From contig CM038466.1 of the NCBI GenBank assembly GCA_021464415.1, positions 22,197,017 to 22,261,016 of the forward strand: a stretch of DNA of 64,000 nucleotides, in the 5' to 3' direction. This DNA is from Lonicera japonica (Eukaryota > Streptophyta > Magnoliopsida > Dipsacales > Caprifoliaceae). The translations under genes were made by a program, and so were the position numbers. A model generated the notes under the pieces. It was not told the DNA's origin and searched no databases. It saw only the letters and a program-made list of their open reading frames with translations. This document shows, piece after piece, positions 37,148 to 50,063 of the stretch (its first letter is position 1; each line of letters opens with the position of its first letter).

Positions 37148-37922
37148 ATATATATATATATACATTCCTCAAGCAACCTGTCTGTTATACCATAAAATCT
37201 TAATTCTTTTCTTAAGAACTATACTCGTTTTCTGAGTAAGAATATATATATATATATATATATATGCATAAGTTACTAATTGGGTTTGGTTTGATTGCAT
37301 TCATTTTTTTCGTTTCGCCGGTGCTTGTGGGTTTAAGATCCCCTGTTTCTCCGTTTCGTCGACGCTGGTGGGTTTGAGATCCTCTATTTCTCCGTAATGC
37401 TCTGTTACCATCCCTTCACCGAAAATCTGAATTGAAAGTGATACTCTGTTTCTGGTAAACAACATAACAAAAATAGAGCATAGGATTTGAAGAGTAATTT
37501 TTTTGGGGGGGCTTTTTTTTGGGGATAGATTTGGATTTATGGGCACCCAAAAATCTATGTGATGCCGTCGGAGAAAACAGCTTAGAGCTGGAGCTGAGTG
37601 ATGCCGTCGGAGAAAGCGGCGGATACAGAGGAGGGATCGGAGAGGGATTTGTTGCGGCGAAAGGTGTCGATGGTACGACGCTTGGCGTACTCTTTGATGG
37701 TGTACACTTGGCTTGGTTAAGTTAGGGTTAGGGTTTAAATTAAAATAGGGATGAAGAAGAAGAAGATAGATAGGGGTATTTTGGTCCAAAAAAATTGAAA
37801 ATTGATGAAAAGTTAACGGCGTCAAGTTTTAGGGGGTTATGTCTAATAAAAATTTATTTTAGGGGTTTTCTCAAATAAGGCTATTAGCGCAGGGGGTTAA
37901 GTTAATAAACCCCAATAAATTA

Positions 37923-39000
37923 TTTACAAACAAAATTATGAAAAAAATTAAATAACCAATATTTTCATTTAAAAGTATTAGACGGACGATATAGTTTATA
38001 GGAAATATAGATATATGACCTTTCTTATTTGGTCCAAATTAAATCAAAATACCATATTTTTTGCAATACAAATATCTTTAATTTCTTCAATAAAAAGTAT
38101 AAAACGTTAATAATCTAACAAAATAACATTTTTTAAAAAAATAATACTTTTGTTTTTTTATTATTTTAGAGAGTACCATTTTTTTTAAAAAGAAAGACAA
38201 TAACAATAGTTTGTGAATTGTTTGTCTTTTAAGAAATATATTAAATTTGACATTTAGTGCTTGTTTTATCTATTAACATAATCTAAGTTAGATAATGGGT
38301 GGTATTATTATCAAAACTATATTGTACTCTGACGAAGACATAATTAATTTAACAATAAGTGAAAATGTAAAGTTAGATAAAGGATAAGTGTTGTTGTCAG
38401 GTATATTGATTACACCTCAAAAGAAAAAAAAACATTTAATTTAAAAATTATATATATAAAAAAATCGAAAGTCTAAAATAATTTAATTGTTATGAAAGTG
38501 AGAATTCTTTTTTTAAGAAGTTTCTACTTAAATCATAATATGAAAGTAACGTAAATTTAAAATCACCAAAATGTTAAGTTATATAGGTAAAAAAAATATT
38601 TTTTTTATACATAATTTTATAATAATAATGGATGTTTTTTTTATAGGTATTCATGAATAGGTTTCAAATATATATTTTTTATTAAAAATATGTATTTTGA
38701 TTAAAAGTTATTATATTTTTAAGTTAAAAGAAAAAAGGAGAGAGAAATTGGGTTTGTTTTGATTGTGTGTGGGTGGAATATATTAGTGGGTGGAGTACTT
38801 TAATCTAAAGGTGTAAAGTGAGTAGAAATAAATAAATCAAAGGTGGAGAATGCTTTTTGGAGATAAACCACATCCTATGGTCTAAAATGTGTGTAAATAA
38901 AAGTAAATTTATCAAACTAAATCTAGACCATTGGTTAGGTAGAATTTCAAACCTCTTTAGTCAAAAAAACATTTCCTTATCATATAGATTGGTGCAAGAG
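37923..39000. other. Intergenic, very AT-rich, nothing recognised
   Basis: A run of low-complexity AT sequence between the MULE and the hAT MITE. No gene, RNA or paired element ends were found. Confidence 0.45.
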
Positions 39001-39713
39001 TACGGGTATTTTCGGTTTCGGTCGAAGTAAAAATTGAAGTACCCCAAATTCAAATCTAATGTAAAAATTTGGTTTCGATTTGGTTTATAAATCTTCTAAA
39101 TCCAAATTCGAACCAAACTTTTCGGTTCAATTTTATGCGATTTTGGCATATGTGTTTTTTTTTCTTTTTCTAAATCAATTTAACATAACAATGAGATATT
39201 AATAGTAATGTAAGATTAGTTCAAATTCAAATTAAAGTCATATTTTTCAATAAACAAGGAGCAAGCATATAGAAACTATGTTCCCTATTTAATTAGTATT
39301 TTATTCGTACACTTACATGAATAAAATACATTAAATAAAATAATAAATTATCTTAATATCATGTAGTTAATTCAATTATAAGGACACGCATTAATGATAT
39401 TTTTAAGAGAATCATAACATACAATTAATAAGGAACATATTTTAATAAAAGTCTTTTTTTTATCATAGTATACTTAACGTGTGCTTTTAGAGTATATATT
39501 AACATATTTTATTTTCTAATACATAATTTGGTTTAAATTGGTTTGCTTCGGTTTCAGACTAATTAGTCTCAAACCTAAACCACCAAACTATTTGATTTCG
39601 GTTTGGTTTGGTCTGGTCTTCTCGTTTTTGTTTATGGTTTATTTTTAGGTTCGATATTTTGCAAATTGGTTCGGTCCTTTTGATCGAATGTTGAATTGAC
39701 TTTAATACACCTA
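39001..39713 (+). mobile_element. hAT-like MITE, copy 1 (about 713 bp)
   Basis: It starts TACGGGTATTTTCGGTTTCGG, ends AATACACCTA and carries GGTTTCGGTT-rich ends. The interior shares long matches (reverse orientation) with the copy at 47744-48481, such as CAAATTAAAGTCAT and ATATAGAAAC.ATGTT. Target duplication is unclear here (TGCAAGAG against AGTGAGAG), so the left end may be eroded. Confidence 0.72.
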
Positions 39714-39714
39714 A

Positions 39715-39890
39715 GTGAGAGTACTTATTAATTAAGGTTTAATCTACATAAACAGGATTAATTAACTATTGTTTGTGAGGATCCCTTAGCGAAGGTACAT
39801 TTGGTTGGGACCTACAAAATAATTAAAAAGGTCATTTGTTCAAACAGATTTTGAAAAATTCAGATGACCTTTGGACCCCCAAGATTCGTG
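39715..39890. repeat. Second copy of the GASA upstream segment
   Basis: It matches 32905-33070 in the same orientation (TGAGGATCCCT, GAAGGTACATTTGG, CATTTGTTCAAA, GATGACCTTTGGACC). The hAT MITE at 39001-39713 sits exactly where the duplicated gene would be expected. No second GASA coding region is visible. Confidence 0.68.
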
Positions 39891-41396
39891 ACAGATAGAT
39901 TCCAGAGAGCGAGAGAGAGAAATATTTTTCATTTTCCCCTTTGAAATCTGACTGAAAAGATAAAAGAAGCGGGGTGTATAACTCACTGACGAGTCGTGAC
40001 CATTAATGCTGAATGAAATAGGTTGTGATATTTTCATTAGTTCTTTAATATTTTAAAAAGATGGCATTATTATTAAAATAATTATTTATATTGATAAAAT
40101 AATATATAGTTTTAAAAATATATAATATAATTTTTTAAAGTTGTATTATATTTTAACAAAGAGAATATTACTTTAATAATATGACTACCATTTTTAAAAT
40201 GTTAAAATATATATTTATTTAGAGTAAAATACTTGCAAAAAATATATTTTTTAATCAAATTAAACAAACTTGTGAACTTGGATAAATGTAAATGAAATAG
40301 CAACATAAAATTTTCAAATTTAGTATTTGAAAGTGTTTAAATATACAATACTCAACCCTTAAATATCATAGTAATTTAACAAGTTAAACGTATGTTTTTA
40401 AAATTACACAAGATCTAATAATAAATATAGTTATTTTAGTAATAGTTAAGGTGTGTTTGACGCGACTGATTAGAGAGTCGAATATGATTATTTAATCACA
40501 TCCTAACAAGATAAAATAATCCCACTCTTGATGGGATAAGAACCTTTAGTGAGATAAATAATCTGCTCGGATATCTAATCTGGACGAACACTAAATATGA
40601 AATATAATAAAGTTATTATATCTCGTTCTCTTATCTTACACGTTAAACGTAGTTTAAAAAATGCGAATGGAGCAGTAGGGTATGGAAAGCAACTGTTGAT
40701 CACTTATTTGGAGAGGTTCTAGCACAGAAAATTGTAAAAAGAATAAAATGAGACCATATCTGCATGAACCTGCTGGACACCACTGGGTGCCATCACATTC
40801 TGAGCATTGAATTCGCCCTCCTGGGGAGGGGGAGGGAGTAGGTGTCACCAAATAAATAAAGACCCCATTTTTAATTCACAACCTACTAATGTACGTACTA
40901 ACCTCCATTAATTATTCAATTATTTTTAGAACAATATTATATTTATCAAATATTTTTATAGTTTATTTTTACGGAGTGTCTTATATTTGTTATACAAATG
41001 TACAATTCAAGTAATACACTTGATAAAAATAGATGGTAAAATTGTAAATGAGAAAAATATTTTCCTTACTTTTATTTTAGAGTTACCAATTTTTTTTTTC
41101 TTTTGACTAACTTTCATAAAATAAATGAGGTAGTTACCTTTTTATAAGTTAAAATGAAAGGCGGATTTGAGATTTTAACAGGATTGGACTTAGTAGCGGA
41201 GCTAGGATTTCGACTAAGTATGGGCAAAATTCAAAACACGCTAAATCATATTTAAAGTCTTAAAATTTTAACGCAAATAAAATAGCATTAATAATAATAG
41301 TTCATGCAACTGAAATAGCAAATGCGAAAAATTAGGAAAAATTACAATATCATTCTACAATTTTTCATATTTTGGAAGTATTATAACACTTCCTCT
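39891..41396. other. Intergenic, no supported gene
   Basis: At 40447-40640 there is a stretch bounded by GGTGTGTTTGACG and CGTTAAACG that may be a worn MITE. The minus-strand frame at 40654-40851 includes a Cys-containing segment (GGRIQCSECDGTQWCPAGSC) but belongs to no family I know. Confidence 0.4.
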
Positions 41397-41405
41397 TTGT
41401 CAATA

Positions 41406-41648
41406 GAGTAAATTACCAAAAAATACAATATACTTTACCCGTTTTTACAATTTGGGTAATATAGAATTTTTTCGACATTAGAAACATTGTACTTTATTTA
41501 TTTTTTCATTTTGGGTAATAATAACCCCCAAAATATTACCCAAAATAAAAAAATAAATAAAGTACAATGTTTCTAATGTCGAGAAAATTCTATATTACCC
41601 AAATTGTAAAAACGGGTAAAGTACATTGTATTTTTTGGTAATTTACCC
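41406..41648. mobile_element. Hairpin MULE-type MITE, copy A (243 bp)
   Basis: Almost the whole element is one inverted repeat of about 115-bp arms around a short loop near 41522-41534. Ends GAGTAAATTACCAAAAAATA and mirror. Exact 9-bp duplication TTGTCAATA (41397-41405 and 41649-41657). No coding content. Same family as 45665-45896. Confidence 0.92.
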
Positions 41649-41657
41649 TTGTCAATA

Positions 41658-42438
41658 TTATTGAAAACTTCTTGTTCAATGTATGTCACCAAATAATCAT
41701 TAAAATTAAAATTATGTAATTAATTAACAATAGATTTAATATTCAACAATTAGGGGTTTAGACAATTATACCTAAATCACAAAATTATGCAACTAAATCA
41801 TAGACCAAAATCACAAAGTCAACAATAGACCTAAATAATAAAGAAATACAACTAATATTATGCAACTAATCAAAAAATAATTTAATCCCTAATTTTGAAA
41901 AGTAAATCTAGAAATATTGCCTTGTAAAGGAGCTTGTGGCGGAGAACATGAGAAGTAAAGAGTAGCATGCTAGCACAGTGGTGCCGTGAAGGTGGAGTGG
42001 TGGTGTCATGGAGTGACGAGCTGACAGTTGTATGGAGGAGCAGTAGAGTGGGGGAGGTTGTGGAGAAATAAAAGAGAAAGAGATCGGAGAGGAGAGAGAA
42101 TCCGAGAAAGAGAATTGAGAAATAAGTGAGAGAGTTGTGAGCAGTAGTCAAGGGTTTAAAGTTTTGTTTTTTTACACCTAGGCACCCTTAAGTATATGTT
42201 TATGTATAAAAGTCCTTATATTTAATTATTTATTTTTTAAATACCCCATATATATTAAAAAAATCGAAACCAAGTGGGGTGCTCGCTCCCACTTGCTCTT
42301 TACTAACGTTGCCAGTGATTAAACTAATATGAAATTTGTTTTAAAAAAAATTGGAGTAAGATTTATAAAGAAACTGAAATCTCCCCCACTTTCCAATCAT
42401 ATATATATATATATTCAAACTGAAATTTATGGTGTATT
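41658..42438. other. Intergenic, nothing certain
   Basis: AT-rich at first, then a purine-rich, gene-leader-like patch at 41935-42150. The minus frame 41882-42151 is low complexity and not supported as a gene. Confidence 0.4.
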
Positions 42439-42945
42439 TTAGGGGTGTGTAGAAAACCGAAAAAATCGGTTCGAACAGAGCGATTTTTCAAGCTTTGCGA
42501 TTCAATTAAGAAATCGAACAACCGAAGTAGGTCAGTTCGGTTATCGGGGTTTTGGTGTATAAAACTGACAAACTGAACCGACTAGTACACTTATTACATT
42601 TCTATTGGTTCAGTATATTTAACTAATGAACTATTTTCTTTAAAATAATATAGGTTAAAAAAGTAAAAAGAAATCTTAAGAATAATAAATATTTAAGAAG
42701 AGAAAATTCCCAAATATTCAATAAGAAAAGAAGGCCCAAGAGATAAAAAAAAACATATAAAAAAATTCCAAATAATATAATCCCTATTGCCCAAAACAAT
42801 AATTTAGGCCCAAGGCCCAATCCTGACAAAAACCGATCAACCGAACCGACCCCGGTAGGTTTTAGCCTTTCTAACAATTTGATTCGATTAAATTTAGGCA
42901 TAAAATTAAAAAATTGGTTCGGTTAACCGAACCGTGCACACTTAT
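42439..42945. mobile_element. hAT-like MITE with CGGTTCGGTT ends (507 bp)
   Basis: The left end TTAGGGGTGTGTAG and right end GTGCACACTTAT are imperfect inverted copies, with CCGAACCGA and CGGTTCGG words just inside. A near-match 8-bp duplication GGTGTATT / GGTATATT flanks it (42431-42438 and 42946-42953). No transposase. Confidence 0.65.
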
Positions 42946-42953
42946 GGTATATT

Positions 42954-44376
42954 TGTTTGGGAATTGTATAGGCTACTTTTGCTCAAGCTTTAATTCCAAG
43001 GTAGAGATTGGTTTTCCAAAGACATTCTAAAGGAAATTAACTATTTGATGAATATTTTTTATCGAATGGAGTGATGAACAGAGATTGGGCTCGGCTTGCC
43101 TAATTTAGAACTAATGCTTCATTATCCAAAGAAGTGGGTTACAACCTGGCTGCCCCCTGAATTCACCCTTGTTTAAGATATTTTGATAGCGTTTACGTGC
43201 ATCAAATTAAGTATTTTTTTAATCTGATTAAAGATGAGTCCAGCGCAACTGAAGAATCATAAAGTATTATTTGTATTTGTGGGCTCACTGGCTCCCAAAT
43301 TTCCTGCCAAGTTTTGATGTTAGGATATTAATAGTGATCTTAAATATTTATTATTAAGCAAATTAAATTTATTCTTACTTTCACTGTTTCACTAGCTTCT
43401 TACTTTGTTATGTGAAGCAAAAAATTATTTCCAAATTACAAAATCTGAACTTATTGGCATAAAAACTTGAATATTAATTACCCACGTGAATTGTTACACT
43501 TTTATCTTTTGAACTAGAGTTCGGATTTAAAGTAAAATAAAGTAAGTAAATTTTAAACTATAGAAATAAGATTATGCGTTCTCTTTAATAATCTGCTATT
43601 ATATAAAGCTAGAAATCATTTGGACAGTCATTGAAGCAGTGTCAAACAACAAGAGTAATAAGGGTCTTGACCTCTACGCTACTTATAATTGCTTTAAATT
43701 TTTTTTTAACTTTAAATAATCTACATCCGAACAACAAATGTATCGTGTAGGGCACACAAATTTTATTAAAATAAAATGGACTACAATATTTGGTGGTTAA
43801 TTTCAAGTTTCCTTCCCACAAGATGCCTAGCTATTCCAGGTAATCGACTAAAGCTATCTTTTACGTAATAAATGAGGGTTCAATGACATAATTTTAACGT
43901 ACTCGAGTACAAGAAATTCTAATTATTAAAAACATGATTAAAAGCATGTGTTTTATGTAGATTTTCATTCATGTATATACACACACACACACAGTAGAAC
44001 TTTGTATAAAGTAACATTCACATATTTATAATTTTATAAAAAAGTAAAGATAGTTTTAATAAAAATAAAAAAAGTAAAAAATAGTTCAATGGTTAACTTT
44101 AAATATAATTTTGTTAACTTGAAAGGTAAAATAAACATCAAAAATCTACAAGTTTTACGCTTTCGCTTGTGATTGAAATGTCTTAAATTTATAACATATT
44201 ATATAGATGAAAAAAATATCCACGCGTAATGTTTGGGTCACTGAATCTTGGATCCTTCTAGTTGATTGGGCCGATTTTGGACTGGAAGCAGGCCCCAGAT
44301 TAAAGCAAGTCATGCCCAAATTCGGATTCCTTAGCTCGTTGGGAATGATTTTTATTGTTTGCGACTTTGCATAAAT

Positions 44377-44418
<42 letters not shown>

Positions 44419-45655
44419 ATAGTTTATATATTATAAAGAGTGATTTTCTTACTTTAATTAAAAAAAAAAGAATGCCTATTTATAAAGGTAAATAGATAAA
44501 AAAAATAATAATTTATAGAGATAATATACATACTGAGTAAATCACATTTACCAAATTTCATAAAAAAAGCTCAACCGAGAAGTGGATGTATTGAAAAATT
44601 GATATATATGCATATTTTTCGACTGTTGAAATTTTTGATGATCATCTCATCTGCTTTTAGGGTGAATTGTTTAATGAAATTTGGTAAAAATGATATATTC
44701 ATAATATATACCATCTCCATAAAATTTCAAAAAACAATTCTTCAATTTTCTCCTCTAAATGAGAATTCATTCTTTTTGCTAAAGTGAGAGAATCTTTTTT
44801 ATATCCTTGCTCTCTCTCTCTCTATATATATTATGCAAAACTGCAAAACGATCATTTTTATAACACAATTGTAGCTATTATCATTTAATTTTCTTTTTGA
44901 TATATGTCATGAATTTACAACTACCATCACAAAGGGTGGATACACACAATTACCGTAAATGTGGACATACAATTACCAAATAGGTGGACACATCAACCAC
45001 CACAAAAGTAGACATATAACCATCAAATGGGTGGACACAGCAACATGTTTGACAACCACATTCATGTGAATCAAATTCAGGATCTTATTGTTACAAGGAT
45101 AAGGAGTACGCTAATAAATTACACGACCGTTGCTTATGTAAATATTAAATTGATGAATTCATATAGACTTTCTTAATTCTTATATTTACATCTATAGTTT
45201 GTGTTAAAAGATGATTTTGCTAAACTTTTGGATGTGAGATTACTGAGTAAATAACAATTTAAACCTTGAAATATAGGCCACTTGTAATGTCTACCTTAAA
45301 GCACGTTCAATCCTTCAATTTAGACCTTCCGTTTGCTAGGATGGAGTGAGTAGAACTGTAGATGACACAGAATAAAAGTAAAAACAAATGAAAATTTTTT
45401 AAGTTTAACCATGAGGGGCAGTGAAAAAAAGGTAAATCTTATACCCTTATAAGTTGATTTTGCCACTTTTAGGGCATATTCTTTAGATTTCATTTACTTA
45501 TTCCAATTAGAAGGAGCTGTCAAAGATTTGTTTTAAGGCATTCTAATATGATGATACTTAAACAAATACAAAAACATTTTATTATATAACACTAGATTAA
45601 ATTCAACATTAGATACATGGCTAATTTTTTTTTTTAACAGTGTATGAGTTTTGCA
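42954..45655. other. Intergenic with microsatellites and a degenerate short repeat
   Basis: There is a CT run into a TA run at 44377-44417, and a CA run near 43980-43994. At 44935-45055 a degenerate 28-base motif with GGTGGACACA and ACCACC or ATTACC words repeats about four times. No gene was seen. Confidence 0.5.
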
Positions 45656-45664
45656 TTGCTCATA

Positions 45665-45896
45665 GGCTAAATGATTAAAAAGTACAAAGAACTTTACATT
45701 TTTTTACAATTGGGTAATATACTTTTTTTCTATATTTTTGACAATGAACTTTTGTTTTGTTTTCATTTTGGTCACAAATTTTTTGTGACCAAAATGAAAA
45801 TAAAACAAAAGTTCATTGTAAAAAATGTCGAAAAAAAATATGTTACCCAAATTGTAAAAAAATGTAAAATTCATTATATTTTTTGATCATTTAACC
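45665..45896. mobile_element. Hairpin MULE-type MITE, copy B (232 bp)
   Basis: Inverted repeat of about 110-bp arms meeting near 45778-45784, with words shared with copy A (ACAATTGGGTAATAT and mirror). Flanking 9-bp duplication TTGCTCATA / TTGCTCATG with one change (45656-45664 and 45897-45905). Confidence 0.88.
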
Positions 45897-45905
45897 TTGC
45901 TCATG

Positions 45906-47743
45906 TATAGTTACATTGCGAAAGTTATCTTTTAAAACTTTAATGATTGAATCATAATAGTTTTAAGTTTTGACACATTCTGGGAATAATAGTTTCCTAG
46001 AATCCAGTTGTGCGCATTTGCCTGTAATTAATGGCTTAATGACTCAGTCTCTCACTTTTTCATTGAAACTTAATTAACTTAGTATATTTTATTTTTATAA
46101 ATAGTCGTCCTTCACTTTAAACCATTATAATTAATTTGCATTTATGGAATGTCTTTTACGTTATCCATTGTTTGGACTCGGTAATCTTTTTTTTTCTTTT
46201 GGTCTGAATGACTGAATTTGGTGAATTACAAAGCGATTGGATGGGTTCAGTGATAATATATGGAAAATCATGAAAATTTTGAAGTATTTTGCCATGACAA
46301 AAAAAAAGTGTTATCTTACGTACAATATAATTCCATGTCACGTGAATTGAAAATTTAAAATCGCTATATAGAGATATCAATAATAATAAAAAATTGGTCA
46401 CTACTAAAAATATACCTAGTGCCATTTTACATATTGTTTTACAATGACAAAAATCTATGCTAAACAAAAATTATTTTCCAAAAAAATTATCTAAAAACAT
46501 TTTATTTGAACATACAACTACCATAATAAGAAATGAATACAAGTAAATGAAGTAATGGACAATGGTGAATGGTCAAACACATAACCAATTTGAGCCGAGA
46601 TAAAAGCGGACACTAATAGGCTACAAGGCTAGGTCATTGGCACTCTATCTTATCTGATTGTTAAAAAGCAAGAAAATAGCCCCAAAATATATGGTATATT
46701 TTACAAACTGAACTTTATTTAATTTTTCTATATAATTATTTATTTATTTTTTGAAGATAACTACTTATAAATTAATAGTGCGTTTGATAACTAACATAAA
46801 AATGAAAAAAAATATGGAAATGGTTTTATTCTCGCATGAAACAAAACCTATAGCAAAAGTGAATTGATTCACGTGAAAAATGTAAAATACTTAAACTAAA
46901 TTTAATTTATCGGGAAAATGGGTTATATATTCTTTCTCTATAATTATATTTAAGCCAATCACATATATTAGTATTTTATACCACATGAAGTATTTCCTTC
47001 ACAATTTATTTGACTCAATTTTTTTTTTCAATTTTTGTTCATTAAAAGAATAAATCTCTTTTTTGAATTATCAACACTTCTACTATCACCATCCATGCCA
47101 AAGTACCTGTGAAAATTTATATAGGAGTATAGTGCAAGCACTACCTACAAAGTTTATAGAAAAATATATTTACACTAAAATATATATAGTTAAAATGTTA
47201 AAAAATGTCATCAAACCCCCGCATTTTAGTGTTCAATTATGGCGCCAATTAAAATTCTTTGTTCCATACGTGAAATTTCGTGCAAGTTAACATTAACAAA
47301 CGAATGCCAAAATAGATTTATAAAAGGGACCGCGTTCCCTTTCTTTAGACGGCACGCAAACAATCCTGCTGTGCATCTCGATTCCTTTCAATTTTCGCCG
47401 CGTCAACGACCAAGTTAAAAAGAAGGATCGACAACATTACCCCTTTGTCAGATCATAATTTAATTATGAATATATTTATGTAATACTTGTAATAAAGACG
47501 GGGTTCAAAGTCATGAGCATAAGGTTATTAATAATAATTTTAATCATTGAATCAATAAAAATATAGTAATGATATTAATATTACACAAATGTATTTTAGT
47601 ATTTTAAAATGATATTTAGTGACACTTTATAGAAAACTTTTTAATCAATAAAGATGATTCTTGAAGTGGTAGAGTATATTTTTTGCAGTACTAATATATA
47701 TAAATTATTAATATCATGCTAAAATTTGCATGTATATATAAAT
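45906..47743. other. Intergenic, AT-rich, nothing recognised
   Basis: No supported gene. The open frames at 46156-46467 and 47063-47290 lack any family feature. The phrase AGTGCGTTTGATAACTA at 46780 resembles a MITE end without a partner. Confidence 0.4.
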
Positions 47744-48481
47744 TAGGTGTTAAGGCCAATCCGAAAACGATTGAACAAACCGAATCAATCCGAACCGATC
47801 CATAAAACCCCAAACCCAAAAAAATCGAAACTGAAAATGAGAAAATTGAACCGAAACCGAATAGTTTGGTTCAGGTTCGGGGCTAACTAGTCCAAAACTA
47901 AACCGAACCGAACCGAATTATGTATAACAAAATGAAATATGTTAATATATACTCTAAGGACACACATTAAGTATATTATAATACAAAAATGAATGAGTTT
48001 TATAATAATATGTTCCTTATTAATAGCATGTTGTGATCCACTTAATTTTTTTTATTAATCTGTGTCATTATTATTGAGTTAACTATACGATGCTAAGATT
48101 TTTTTATCACATATATGATGGTAAAATAGTTCTCATTTTATCTAATATGCTTTATTCATGTAAATTTACAAATAAAATAGTAACTAAATAAATAACATGG
48201 TTTCTATATGGTTACTCCTTATTTCTAGAAAATCATGACTTTAATTTGAATCTAAACCAATGTTATATTATTATTAGTATTTCATTTTTATGTTAAGTTG
48301 ATTTAAAAAAAAGGAAAAGAAAAAAAAATGTCAAAGCCAAATAAAACCGAACTGAAAAGTTTGGTTCGAGTTTGGATATATTTAGAAGATTTAGAAACCG
48401 AACTTGAACCAAATTTTTACATTTAATTTGAGTTTGGAGTACCTTAAGTTTTACCCCAGATTAAAACCGAAAACATCCCTA
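47744..48481 (-). mobile_element. hAT-like MITE, copy 2 (738 bp)
   Basis: Plus-strand ends TAGGTGTTAAGG and AACATCCCTA, with CCGAACCGA-rich subterminal sequence. Exact 8-bp duplication ATATAAAT (47736-47743 and 48482-48489). The interior is an inverted-orientation relative of 39001-39713. Confidence 0.85.
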
Positions 48482-48489
48482 ATATAAAT

Positions 48490-48969
48490 AACGTGTGCAC
48501 TAATATTGTGTGTTGCATATCTGATTTTATAATAATGGACAATGTTTTTAGTTTTTCCCAAAAAAAGGACAAGCTAAACCGTTTTGTTTTGTTTTCTTAG
48601 AATCCGATAATAATATTTCACATGATCTTTTTTTTTTGAATTTTAACTTGTTATGATTCAAAATTTAGCATAATGCAATTAAACTCTTGACATATATAAT
48701 GAGATTCTACATGTCATATCTCAAATTATACAATAATCTTGGACAATTTTACTCACTACTTTCAAATTAAAAGTTTTGCCAACTTTTTGTTACATATTAA
48801 ATTAGGAGTTGTTGTCCAAAAAAAAAATAAAAAAATTGGAGTTAAATTTGAAAAATAATCTAAACTAGAGTGACATGCCAAAATTAATTTTTTTTATTGT
48901 CCAACTATTATGCCTAACAACTAAACCAATCCTATCTCATACACCTAATTTTTTATTTTAATTTGAACA

Positions 48970-49036
<67 letters not shown>

Positions 49037-50023
49037 GTTTAATTTGCATAAATAATGTAAACCCTAGGTTTATTTTGGGGGCAGACGGGCCATTTCAACC
49101 GAGATTTGGTTAATTTGGTTGAACAAAAAACTTGTCGAGATATGGAAGATGACATACCAAGTGACTCTAATCCTTAGAGAGAGGTTCAGACTATAGACTT
49201 TTGAAGACATATTTATCAGACCAGGTCAAATTTAAGTTCATTCTTTAAGACTAGGAGTTTGATGTTAATTAATTTAGCATTGACAATGAGGTATTGGCCT
49301 TTTTTTGCATCTCAATTTTGCACTATTTAGATATATATATATATATATATATATGTATGTTATATTTAAATTTCATTGATTAAGTTCTAAAATAGGTATA
49401 AATAATTACCAATTAACTAACTAGATGTACAAATTAAGCTTTAATTTGCAAAAGTATAACATGGCAATAATAAATTAATAGCGGAACTATAAACGCAATG
49501 CAATGCACCTATGTGTTTGTACGTAGCCCCTTGCCCTACGGCACCCGTTTGGGTTTGTAAGGAGGCATTGAGTCAAGTGCCTTACCTTGGGGGCGTAACG
49601 TGTGGTTGAGAGTTTAAATTGGCTTTGGGGTAGAAATGAACTTTAACATGTTAGATTCATCAATACTTATATGAAAAACATGCAATAAATTATTATAATA
49701 TGATCAATGCAAGTCTCGACAAATGCTACAACTGGTTTAAAAACAAATTTATTTTATGCACAAAACTTTGAAGCACGATAATAAGATTTGAACTCTCAAT
49801 TACTAGTTCTGAATTTCTAATTTATTTAATTGTTATTATAAAGAGAAGTCCAATTTGGCAATTTCAACCAAGTGTCATGTGATTCTTAAGTTTGACTCTA
49901 ACATAACTTTTTTCTCAAATAAAGAGACGAGGATAAATTTAATCCAAGCCTCGAACAGTTGACATTTAACAATGGTAGGCACCAAACCGTTATTTATTTT
50001 TATACAGTTTTTATTTAAAATAA

Positions 50024-50063
<40 letters not shown>

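Larger units (their letters stand above)
34196..37913. mobile_element. MULE (3718 bp) with a nested hAT element
   Basis: Termini GGGGTTTATTGACTTAACCC and its mirror (one mismatch in the first 20 bases) belong to imperfect inverted repeats of about 170 bp. Flanks are an exact 9-bp duplication AATAAATTA (34187-34195 and 37914-37922). Without the inner hAT element (2407 bp plus its 8-bp duplication) the MULE is about 1.3 kb and has no transposase. The inner unique parts (34340-34730 and 37290-37740) are less AT-rich and look gene-derived. At 37601-37720 (+) there is a short frame starting MPSEKAADTEEGSERDLLRR, 39 codons, that may be a captured start of a gene I do not recognise. Confidence 0.9.

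Noticed and set aside
40654..40851. Cys-containing minus-strand frame as a second GASA-like gene
   Set aside because: Cys spacing does not match the GASA domain, and the CVPPGTYGN signature is absent. On the plus strand the phrase GGGCGAATTC recalls cloning vectors, but nothing else does.
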